In this document: in pieces, positions 57,315-64,000 of the stretch | Layout: every line of letters starts with the position of its first letter | Position numbering within the stretch: the stretch's first letter is position 1 | Assembly (NCBI RefSeq): GCF_000635915.2 | Contig: NZ_CP015614.1 | Coordinates: 1,657,501-1,721,500 of the forward strand | Direction of reading: 5' to 3' | Length of the DNA stretch: 64,000 nucleotides | Source of the DNA: Brevundimonas naejangsanensis | GTDB lineage: Bacteria > Pseudomonadota > Alphaproteobacteria > Caulobacterales > Caulobacteraceae | Notes under the pieces: generated by a model | Told to the model about the DNA's origin: nothing | What the model saw: the letters and a program-made list of their open reading frames with translations, nothing else | The model's database searches: none | Program-made: the position numbers and the translations under genes

Positions 57315-58130
57315 ATGTCTGACGCCTCCCTCGCCGCGCCGCCCGTCAAGGCCAGTCCGTTCCATGAGTTGGAAGTCCTGTGGGTCCGCCACTGGAACGA
57401 CCAGTTGTTCAGCTTCGCCCTGAAACGGCCCGAGGATTTCCGCTTCCGTTCGGGCGAGTTCGTGATGATCGGCCTGCCGGGCGAAGACGGCGGCAAGCCC
57501 GTGCTGCGCGCCTATTCGATCGCGTCGCCCTTCTGGGCCGAGGAACTGGAGTTCTTCTCCATCAAGGTCGAGGACGGCCCTCTGACCTCGCGCCTGCAGA
57601 AGATCGTCGCGGGCGACAGCGTGCTGATGGGCAAGAAGCCGACCGGCACCCTGGTGCTGGACGCCCTGACCGGCGGCGAGCGCCTGTGGCTGATCGGCAC
57701 CGGCACGGGCCTGGCGCCCTGGCTCTCGGTGGCGCGCGATCCGGAAACCTATTCGCGCTTCAAGCAGGTCATCGTCTGCCACACGGTGCGCAACGTCGCC
57801 GACCTGGCCTATCGCGACTTCTTCAGCCACGAGATCCACGACGACCCGCTGATCGGCGACGAGGCCAAGGCCCAGCTGACCTATTATCCGACCGTGACGC
57901 GCGAACGCTTCGAGACGCCGGGCCGCATCACCGACCGCATCAAGTCGGGCGACCTGTTCGCCGACCTGCAACTGCCCAGCGGCTTCTCGCCCAACAGCGA
58001 CCGCGTCATGCTGTGCGGCTCGATGGCCATGATCAAGGAGACCGGCGAACTGCTGGAATCCCACGGCCTGAAAGAAGGCTCGAACGCCGAACCCGGCGAC
58101 TATGTTCTGGAGCGCGCCTTTGTCGGCTGA
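57315..58130 (+). CDS. fpr: Ferredoxin-NADP+ reductase
   Basis: A 271-residue flavoprotein moving electrons between NADPH and ferredoxin or flavodoxin, often for oxidative-stress defence and Fe-S repair. FAD motif RAYSIASPFW, GPLTSRLQKIVAGD and the NADP motif LIGTGTGLAPWLS (about 131-143) are clear, and the C-terminus ends ERAFVG as in the bacterial subclass that lacks a final aromatic stacking residue of the plastidic type. The chorismate mutase gene begins four bases after its stop. No redox-sensor binding site was identified upstream. Confidence 0.95.
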   Translation: MSDASLAAPPVKASPFHELEVLWVRHWNDQLFSFALKRPEDFRFRSGEFVMIGLPGEDGGKPVLRAYSIASPFWAEELEFFSIKVEDGPLTSRLQKIVAGDSVLMGKKPTGTLVLDALTGGERLWLIGTGTGLAPWLSVARDPETYSRFKQVIVCHTVRNVADLAYRDFFSHEIHDDPLIGDEAKAQLTYYPTVTRERFETPGRITDRIKSGDLFADLQLPSGFSPNSDRVMLCGSMAMIKETGELLESHGLKEGSNAEPGDYVLERAFVG

Positions 58131-58134
58131 CCTG

Positions 58135-58467
58135 ATGACCTCTCCCCGCACCGTCGCCATCGACGAGCGCAAGGCCCCGGAAGACTGCGTCACCATGGTC
58201 GACGTGCGTCAGGGCGTGGATGCGCTGGACCGCGCGCTGGTGACCCTGCTTGCCGAGCGTCAGCGCTATATGGACGCCGCCGCGCGCATCAAGCCGAACC
58301 GCGACGCCGTCTTCGATCAGGCCCGCATCGACGACGTGGTGGCCAAGGTCCTGGCGGCCGCTGGCCCCGCCGGCCTGTCGCCCGACATCGCCGAGCCGGT
58401 CTGGCGCCTGCTGATCGACCGCTGCATCGCCCACGAGTTCGGAACCTGGGACCAGACGCGGGTCTAG
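58135..58467 (+). CDS. Chorismate mutase
   Basis: A 110-residue AroQ-type chorismate mutase that converts chorismate to prephenate for Phe/Tyr synthesis. It shows the family's amphipathic helix DVRQGVDALDRALVTLLAERQRYMDAAARIK, with the active-site Arg and Lys positions, and a C-terminal helix WRLLIDRCIAHEF. It is a monofunctional helical form, not fused to a dehydratase or dehydrogenase. It follows fpr by four bases and probably shares its transcript, although there is no clear functional link. Confidence 0.93.
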   Translation: MTSPRTVAIDERKAPEDCVTMVDVRQGVDALDRALVTLLAERQRYMDAAARIKPNRDAVFDQARIDDVVAKVLAAAGPAGLSPDIAEPVWRLLIDRCIAHEFGTWDQTRV

Positions 58468-58474
58468 CCTCGCT

Positions 58475-58828
58475 TCAGCCCTTCAAACTCCTAAGCGCCA
58501 GCTCATGGCGATACGCCGCCACATCGGCCAGGGCCGCGTCCAGCGCCGTGCGCACCCGCTCCAGGCCCGCCGGGGCGGCGGCCTGTTCGCCATGCTCCAC
58601 CTCGGCGCAGATCTCGGCCAGAGCCTTGGCCCCGATGCCGGCCCCCGCGCCGCGGATGGTGTGCACGGCGTCGCGCCAGCCTTCGCTGGAGGCGTCCAGC
58701 AGGGCCGACCACATGCGGGCCTGTTCAGCGAACAGGCCCAGCACTTCTTCCGTCACCTCATCCATGCCGCCGGTCATGGCTTCGAGGACGGTGAAATCCA
58801 CCGCCCCCGACAGGTCGCGCCTGGCCAT
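58475..58828 (-). CDS. Histidine phosphotransfer (Hpt) domain protein
   Basis: A 117-residue four-helix-bundle phosphotransfer protein. His56 in AVHTIRGAGAGIGAKAL matches the phosphorylated histidine of Hpt domains (HTxKGAA-like), although arginine replaces the usual lysine. It would pass phosphate between a hybrid kinase and a response regulator. No kinase is adjacent. The gene starts immediately after the stop codon of an amino-acid permease on the same strand, so they are probably co-transcribed. Confidence 0.85.
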   Translation of the reverse strand: MARRDLSGAVDFTVLEAMTGGMDEVTEEVLGLFAEQARMWSALLDASSEGWRDAVHTIRGAGAGIGAKALAEICAEVEHGEQAAAPAGLERVRTALDAALADVAAYRHELALRSLKG

Positions 58829-60244
58829 TTAACCCTCGGCCTCTTCGCCCTTGGCGAGGCGAGAGTTACGCGACGACCAGACCAGGTAGACGGCCAGGCC
58901 GAACAGGTTCCACAGCAGGAAATACAGCTGCGTCGAGCTCTTCAGGCTGAAGAAGAAGACGATGCAGCCGATGATGGCGACGCCGCCGACCAGCGGCCAC
59001 AGCGGCGCCTTGAACTTGCGTTCGCGGTTCGGCTCGCGCACGCGCAGCACGATCAGGCTGATCCCCACGGCCATGAAGGCCATCAGGGTGCCGGCGTTGG
59101 CCAGCGACGCCAGTTCGTCCAGACGCATGATGCCCGCCAGGAAGGCGACGACGACGGCGGTGAAGATCGTCACCACGGTCGGCACGCCGCGATTGGAGAT
59201 CTTGGCAAGGCGATTGGGCAGCAGACCGTCCCGGGCCATGCCCAGGAAGATGCGGCTCTGGCCGAACAGGAAGGCCAGCAGCACGGTCGGCAGGGCTACG
59301 ACGGCGGCGGCGGCGATCCACTGGGCGGCGACGCCCTGGCCCAGGCCGCGCATGATGTGCGCCAGCGGCTCGGGGCTGTCGGCGAAGCTGGCGACCGGAG
59401 CGGCGCCGATCGCAGCGGCGGCGACGGCGATGTACAGGATGGTGCAGACCACCATCGAACCGACGATGCCGATGGCCAGGTCGCGCTCGGGCTTCTTGGT
59501 CTCCTCGGCCGCCGTGGCGATGGCGTCAAAGCCGTAGAAGGCGAAGAAGATGATGGCCGCCGCCGCCATGACGCCCGTCTGAACAAAGGGCGCGCCGAAG
59601 CCGTAGGGCATGAAGGGCGTGAAGTTGGCCGCGTCGAAGCGCGGCAGGGCGATGGCCACGAAGGCCACCAGGGCGGCGATCTTGATGACCACCAGCACGG
59701 CGTTCAGCGTCGCGCTCTCCCGCGTGCCCAGCAGCAGCAGGCCGGTCACGATGCCGATGATGAAGACCGCCGGCAGGTTGATCAGCCCGCCCTCGACGTG
59801 CGGACCGACGGTCAGGGCGAACGGCAGGTCGATCCCCAGCCCGGCCAGGAAGGGCGCGGCATAGCCGGACCAGCCCACGGCCACGGCCGAGACGACCAGG
59901 GAGTATTCAAGGATCAGGCTCCAGCCCACGACCCAGGCGAAGATCTCGCCCAGGGCGGCATAGGAGTAGGTATAGGCGCTGCCCGAGGCGGGCATGATCG
60001 TCGACAGCTCGGCATAGGCCAGGGCGGCGCAGGCGCACACCAGACCGGCCAGGGCGAAGCTGATCAGCACCGCCGGACCCGCCAGCCCCGCCCCGACCCC
60101 GATCAGAGTCAAGATGCCGGTGCCGACGATGGCGCCGACGCCCAGCGCCATAAGGTGCGGCCAGCTCAGGGTCTTTTTGAGCCCCGGCCCCGAACTCGGG
60201 GCCAGCATCGCGTCGATCGAGCGACGACGGTTCCAGAACGCCAT
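58829..60244 (-). CDS. APC family amino acid permease
   Basis: A 471-residue inner-membrane transporter of the cationic/neutral amino-acid permease group. About twelve hydrophobic segments are visible. The first-helix substrate motif GVGAIVGTGILTLIG and the sixth-helix FFAFYGFDAIATAAEETKKPERDL are typical of APC transporters (YfnA/CAT-like). The substrate is not predictable from motifs. It directly precedes the Hpt gene with no gap. Confidence 0.93.
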   Translation of the reverse strand: MAFWNRRRSIDAMLAPSSGPGLKKTLSWPHLMALGVGAIVGTGILTLIGVGAGLAGPAVLISFALAGLVCACAALAYAELSTIMPASGSAYTYSYAALGEIFAWVVGWSLILEYSLVVSAVAVGWSGYAAPFLAGLGIDLPFALTVGPHVEGGLINLPAVFIIGIVTGLLLLGTRESATLNAVLVVIKIAALVAFVAIALPRFDAANFTPFMPYGFGAPFVQTGVMAAAAIIFFAFYGFDAIATAAEETKKPERDLAIGIVGSMVVCTILYIAVAAAAIGAAPVASFADSPEPLAHIMRGLGQGVAAQWIAAAAVVALPTVLLAFLFGQSRIFLGMARDGLLPNRLAKISNRGVPTVVTIFTAVVVAFLAGIMRLDELASLANAGTLMAFMAVGISLIVLRVREPNRERKFKAPLWPLVGGVAIIGCIVFFFSLKSSTQLYFLLWNLFGLAVYLVWSSRNSRLAKGEEAEG

Positions 60245-60439
60245 AATCTTTACTCCCCCTCGCCGCGTCTTCCGGCGGCTGATTCAAGGCGCGACCTTAG
60301 CGCGCGTTGCAATCATGATAAAAGACGCATTTGACGCTTGCACAGCCCCATCGCTGCGAGTAATAGGAGCGCCCTTCGCCGAGGTTGTTCACAACGCAGC
60401 GAAGGGCCGGCGCCACACCAAGGGCGCAGACGACGGTAC

Positions 60440-60515
<76 letters not shown>

Positions 60516-60601
60516 TCGTCTCTTTAATTCCTTCATCGCTGAAGACAGCCGCCCAGGCGGCAGGCCATCCGACCGCCGCCGGTTTCTGCTAGAAGTCGCG
60601 C

Positions 60602-61816
60602 ATGTCCGACCCCGTCTCGATTCCCGCCCCCGCCCCTGCTTCTTTTGGCCCGCTTCACGGCGTGCGGGTTCTGGACCTGTCGCGGGTGCTGGCGGGGCCG
60701 TGGGCGACGCAGACGCTGGCTGATCTGGGGGCCGAGGTCATCAAGATCGAGCGGCCCGGCGCCGGCGACGACACCCGCCATTGGGGCCCGCCCTTCACCA
60801 CCACGGCCGACGGCGCGCCCGGCGACGCCGCCTATTTCCTGTGCGCCAACCGGGGCAAGAAGTCGGTCGAGCTGGACATCGCCAGCCCCGATGGCGCCGA
60901 GGCCGTGCGCCGTCTGGCCGCGACCTGCGACGTGGTGGTCGAGAACTTTAAGACCGGCGGGCTGAAGAAATACGGCCTCGACTACGCCGCGCTGACGGCG
61001 GTCAATCCGAGGCTGGTCTACTGCTCGATCACCGGCTTCGGACAGGACGGGCCGGATGCGCACCGGGCGGGCTATGACTATATGATCCAGGCCATGGGCG
61101 GGCTGATGTCCATCACCGGCCAGCCCGACGGCGCGCCGGGCGCCGAGCCGATGAAGGTCGGGGTGGCGGTCGTGGATCTGTTCACCGGCCTTTACGCCTC
61201 CAACGCTATCCTTGCCGCCCTGTGGCACGCCCGGGCGACCGGCGAGGGCCAGCACGTCGACATCGCCCTGTTCGACGTTCAGGCCGCCATGCTGGCCAAT
61301 CAGGCGACAAACTGGTTCGTGTCCGGCAAGGCGCCGACGCGGATGGGCAACGCCCACCCCAATCTGGCCCCCTATCAGCCCTTCGCCTGTTCCGACGGGA
61401 TGGTGATCATCGCCGTGGGCAACGACGGCCAGTTCCGCGCTCTGTGCGGCGCCCTGGGGCTGGAGGTCGAAGATCGGTTCGCCACCAACGCCCTGCGGGT
61501 CGCCGAGCGCGAGGCGCTGGGACCGCTGATCGCGGCGAAGACGGCGGGCTTCACCATGCAGGAGCTGATGCAGGCGCTGGAGGCGGCGGGCGTGCCCTGC
61601 GGGCCCGTCAACACCATCGATCAGGTGTTCGCCGAGCCTCAGGCCATCCATCGCGGCCTGACGGTCGAACAGACGCGGCCCGATCTGGCCGATCCGATCC
61701 GCACCGTCGCCTCGCCCATCCGCCTGTCGAAGACGCCGGTGCGATACGACGCCCCGCCGCCGAAGCTGGGGCAGGATACGGACGATGTGCTGGGGGCGTT
61801 GAAGGCCGAGGAATGA
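60602..61816 (+). CDS. CaiB/BaiF family (class III) CoA transferase
   Basis: A 404-residue CoA transferase forming an interlocked dimer. Typical segments are LSRVLAGPWATQTLADLGAEVIKIE at the start, the catalytic aspartate in RAGYDYMIQAMGGLMS (about residue 159), and the C-terminal VPCGPVNTIDQVFAEPQ. It moves CoA between organic acids, for example succinyl- or formyl-CoA and a catabolic acid; the substrate is unknown. It stands alone between tRNA-Lys and the convergent regA. Confidence 0.93.
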   Translation: MSDPVSIPAPAPASFGPLHGVRVLDLSRVLAGPWATQTLADLGAEVIKIERPGAGDDTRHWGPPFTTTADGAPGDAAYFLCANRGKKSVELDIASPDGAEAVRRLAATCDVVVENFKTGGLKKYGLDYAALTAVNPRLVYCSITGFGQDGPDAHRAGYDYMIQAMGGLMSITGQPDGAPGAEPMKVGVAVVDLFTGLYASNAILAALWHARATGEGQHVDIALFDVQAAMLANQATNWFVSGKAPTRMGNAHPNLAPYQPFACSDGMVIIAVGNDGQFRALCGALGLEVEDRFATNALRVAEREALGPLIAAKTAGFTMQELMQALEAAGVPCGPVNTIDQVFAEPQAIHRGLTVEQTRPDLADPIRTVASPIRLSKTPVRYDAPPPKLGQDTDDVLGALKAEE

Positions 61817-61831
61817 GCGGAAACCGAAGGG

Positions 61832-62368
61832 TCAGCTGACCTGCCGCTTCTCCAGCTTCCGCGCCAGGGTACGGCGGTGCATCCCCAGACGCCGTGCGGC
61901 CTCGGAGATGTTGAAATCGGTCTCGGCCAGAACCTCGTGAATACGCTCCCACTCCAGCGTCTTGATCGAGGTGGGGCGGGCGGTCAGGGGGGCGTCGGGG
62001 TCGCCCGCCGCGCGACCGAAGGCGGCCTCGATGTCGTCCGTGCCGGCAGGCTTGGCGAGGTAGTGGCGGGCCCCCAGCTTGATGGCCTCGACCGCCGTGG
62101 CGATGCTGGCGAAGCCGGTCAGAACCACGATCACCAGGTCGGGATCGAAGGCGTGCAAGGTCTGAACGCAGGTCAGGCCCGAGGCCGTTCCCAGCTTCAG
62201 GTCCACCACAGCGTAGTCTGGATGATGCGTCTTCAGCAGCTCGACCATCTGGTCGTGACTGTGGGCGGCCAGCACCTGATAGCCGCGCCGCTCAAACGAG
62301 CGCCGCAAGGTGCGGGAGAAGGACTCGTCGTCCTCGACGATCAGAAGCTGGCGGGGTTCGTCCGTCAT
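61832..62368 (-). CDS. regA: Response regulator RegA/ActR/PrrA
   Basis: A 178-residue regulator with an N-terminal receiver (about 8-120; acidic pocket IVEDDES, phospho-acceptor Asp in AVVDLKLG, conserved Lys in LAKPAG) and a C-terminal Fis-type helix-turn-helix (NISEAARRLGMHRRTLARKLEKR). It is the output partner of the RegB kinase encoded 23 bases upstream. In alphaproteobacteria this pair controls respiration, CO2/N2 fixation and redox balance. The ATG at 62368 gives the standard length. Confidence 0.96.
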   Translation of the reverse strand: MTDEPRQLLIVEDDESFSRTLRRSFERRGYQVLAAHSHDQMVELLKTHHPDYAVVDLKLGTASGLTCVQTLHAFDPDLVIVVLTGFASIATAVEAIKLGARHYLAKPAGTDDIEAAFGRAAGDPDAPLTARPTSIKTLEWERIHEVLAETDFNISEAARRLGMHRRTLARKLEKRQVS

Positions 62369-62391
62369 TTCATGCCCTCTTTCCAGACTGC

Positions 62392-63735
62392 TTACTTCGG
62401 GGCCAGGGCGTCGATGGGCAAGGCCAGTCGCACCACGGCCCCGCCGCCGGTCGCGCCCGGACGGTTGGCGGCGACGACCGTGCCGCCCAGTTTGCGCACC
62501 ACATTGACCAGCAGGAACAAGCCCAGCCCCGCCCCTGCCCGCGCCTTGGTCGACTGATAGGGCTGGCCCAGCTTTTCCAGAATGCCGGGCGCGAAACCGG
62601 GGCCGTCGTCCTCGAAGGCGATGAACAGGCCGTCGGCGTCGGCGACGGCCCGCACCTCCAGGTTTCGCGCGCCCGCCTCCTGCGCATTGTCCAGCAGGGC
62701 GCTGAACACCTGTTTCAGAGCCGGGTCGGCGATGATGGACGGATCGCGCGGCGTTGGACCGCTGAGGACGACCTGCATGGCGTCGCCGGGTCGGCTGGCG
62801 GACCACTCGTCGATGATCTCGCCAAGGAAGCCGCTGAGGGCGGTGACGGTCGGCGCCTCGCCGCGGGCCTCGCCCGCCGACATCAGGATGTTGGTGACGA
62901 TGGATTTGCAGCGGTCGACCTCGGCCTGCATCTGTTCAATGTCGTGGCGCAGGTCATCGTCGCCTGTCAGGGCGGGCATGCGCCGCCAGTCGCTGAGGAT
63001 CACGGACAGGGAGGCCAGCGGCGTGCCGAGTTCATGCGCTGCGCCCGAGGCCAGCAGCCCCATGCGGACGATGTGATCCTGTTCCGCCGCCTGCTGCCGC
63101 GCCTCGGCCAGATAGGCGTCGCGGGCGCGCACGTTCTGGCTGGTGCGGGTGACGAAGGCCACCAGCAGCACGGCGATCAGGATGAAGTTGATCAGGGCGC
63201 CTTGCTGGATCAGGCCCAGCCGCGCGTCAGCTCCGGCAGGCAGGTCCAGCGGCTGACGCCACACCGCCAGAAAGGCCAGGCAGGCGCCCGTCGCCAGCAC
63301 GAAGCCCCAGGCGTAGACCGGTCGCAGCAGCACGGCCGCCAGCACCACCTGCATCAGGTAAAGGGCCGCGAAGGGATTGGTCGCGCCGCCGCTGAAGTAG
63401 AGAAGCCAGCTCAGCGCCGCCACGTCGACGCACAGGGCCAGCAGGATCTCCGGGTCGGTGACGATCTTGCGCCGCAGGGTCACCGGCGCGCTGACCAGAT
63501 TCATCACCGCCAGGGCCGTCGGCGCGAGCAGCAGCGGCCCTAGCGGGACGCTGATCTTCAGACCCCAGTGGACGATGACGATGGTCGCCACCTGACCGAT
63601 CACCGCCAGCCATCTCAGCTGGATCAGCAGCAGCATGTTGCGCCGCCCCGCCGCGCCCGGCGACACCGGCGTCTCGGCGTTGGCGTCCATGCCCAGAACG
63701 GTGCGGAAGAAGCGGTTCAAAGCCTCAGCTTGCAT
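62392..63735 (-). CDS. regB: Redox sensor histidine kinase RegB/ActS/PrrB
   Basis: A 447-residue membrane kinase with about six N-terminal helices. The quinone-binding motif GGATNPF (116-122) is the RegB hallmark, and the phosphorylated histidine is near residue 234 in SGAAHELGTPLASLS. A cysteine follows in EVDRCKSIV, corresponding to the redox-active cysteine of RegB, and the ATPase domain ends with AGAGLGLFLLVNVV. It senses the quinone pool and thiol state and phosphorylates RegA. Its start overlaps the stop of the SURF1 gene (ATGA), linking it to cytochrome oxidase assembly. Confidence 0.96.
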   Translation of the reverse strand: MQAEALNRFFRTVLGMDANAETPVSPGAAGRRNMLLLIQLRWLAVIGQVATIVIVHWGLKISVPLGPLLLAPTALAVMNLVSAPVTLRRKIVTDPEILLALCVDVAALSWLLYFSGGATNPFAALYLMQVVLAAVLLRPVYAWGFVLATGACLAFLAVWRQPLDLPAGADARLGLIQQGALINFILIAVLLVAFVTRTSQNVRARDAYLAEARQQAAEQDHIVRMGLLASGAAHELGTPLASLSVILSDWRRMPALTGDDDLRHDIEQMQAEVDRCKSIVTNILMSAGEARGEAPTVTALSGFLGEIIDEWSASRPGDAMQVVLSGPTPRDPSIIADPALKQVFSALLDNAQEAGARNLEVRAVADADGLFIAFEDDGPGFAPGILEKLGQPYQSTKARAGAGLGLFLLVNVVRKLGGTVVAANRPGATGGGAVVRLALPIDALAPK

Positions 63736-64000
63736 CAACGTCCCCCAGCCCTGCGGCGCCGCTCGTCGCGCAGCCACAGAACGGCGCCGCCCGCCGACAT
63801 CAAGGCCAGACCGAACCAGGTCAGGGCGTAGACCAGATGGCTGTTGGCGAACCGCACCACCGTCAGACCGCCGCGCGGCCAGCCGCCGGGATTGGGCGTC
63901 GAGTCAGCATCTATGAAATAGGGCGCGACGGCCCCTTCCAGCCCCTTGGCCTGCGCGATCGCCGCCACGTCGCGCGAGAACCAGCGGTCGCCGGCCGGAT
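63735..64000 (-). CDS. SURF1 family protein (3' part; runs off the window)
   Basis: Only the last 88 codons or so are in the window. They show SURF1 features: DRWFSRDVAAIAQA, APYFIDADSTPNPGGWPRGG and the C-terminal membrane helix NSHLVYALTWFGLALMSAGGAVL. SURF1 helps assemble the haem a/Cu centres of aa3-type cytochrome c oxidase. Its stop codon overlaps the regB start, a common arrangement in alphaproteobacteria, where the oxidase assembly genes precede the redox sensor. Confidence 0.92.
   Translation of the reverse strand, partial: PAGDRWFSRDVAAIAQAKGLEGAVAPYFIDADSTPNPGGWPRGGLTVVRFANSHLVYALTWFGLALMSAGGAVLWLRDERRRRAGGR

Overview
The window is a gene-dense, high-GC stretch of an alphaproteobacterial chromosome, most likely from the order Caulobacterales (Brevundimonas or a close relative). 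The main indications are a FlaF/FlbT flagellin-regulator pair, a NadQ-type NAD regulator, a RegB/RegA (ActS/ActR) redox two-component system, two promoters matching the alphaproteobacterial general-stress (EcfG/SigT) consensus, many TonB-dependent receptors and exported peptidases, and a tRNA-His that lacks the G-1 base, a trait known from a subset of alphaproteobacteria. The genus is inferred; there is no rRNA here to confirm it. I see no insertion sequence, prophage, plasmid gene or CRISPR array. Layout, positions 1-8600: tRNA-His, an M48 lipoprotein protease, the tonB-exbD-exbB energy module, tRNA-Phe, and a housekeeping block on the minus strand (murA, DUF2948, UPF0262, infA, maf, an RNase E/G-like gene, yacG) linked by ATGA start/stop overlaps. 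Positions 8650-29100: tRNA-Thr, a very large exported TolB-propeller/amidohydrolase, DedA, msrB, an S41-like peptidase, lipB, an orphan FliN-like gene, tRNA-Leu, mgtE, a membrane-anchored lysozyme, isovaleryl-CoA dehydrogenase, an exported protein with an HExxH site, several small stress-type proteins, ExoD, flbT-flaF, MoxR, a repeat-containing lipoprotein, an HD hydrolase, NadQ and tRNA-Ser. Positions 29300-56900 form the accessory heart of the window. Units here are: (a) aldehyde dehydrogenase, SDR, isopropylmalate-dehydrogenase-like enzyme, M20 deacylase and XRE-cupin regulator; (b) omega/beta-amino acid aminotransferase with a TonB-dependent receptor; (c) a PhoD-type and a class A acid phosphatase; (d) a peptide ABC importer in which the binding protein is fused to the first permease, followed by the second permease, a fused double ATPase and a Tat-exported P1-family peptidase; (e) gamma-glutamyltransferase divergent from a second TonB receptor plus an M20 amidohydrolase; (f) a DPP-IV-type peptidase. 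Together they look like an outer-membrane-to-cytoplasm route for unusual peptides or amino compounds whose amino group is removed by transamination and whose semialdehyde is then oxidised. AT-rich 16-bp dyads stand before three of these units. Positions 57000-64000: a pair of inverted REP-like double-hairpin elements, ferredoxin-NADP reductase, chorismate mutase, an Hpt protein, an APC permease, tRNA-Lys, a CaiB-type CoA transferase, RegA, RegB and the 3' part of a SURF1 gene that runs off the window.
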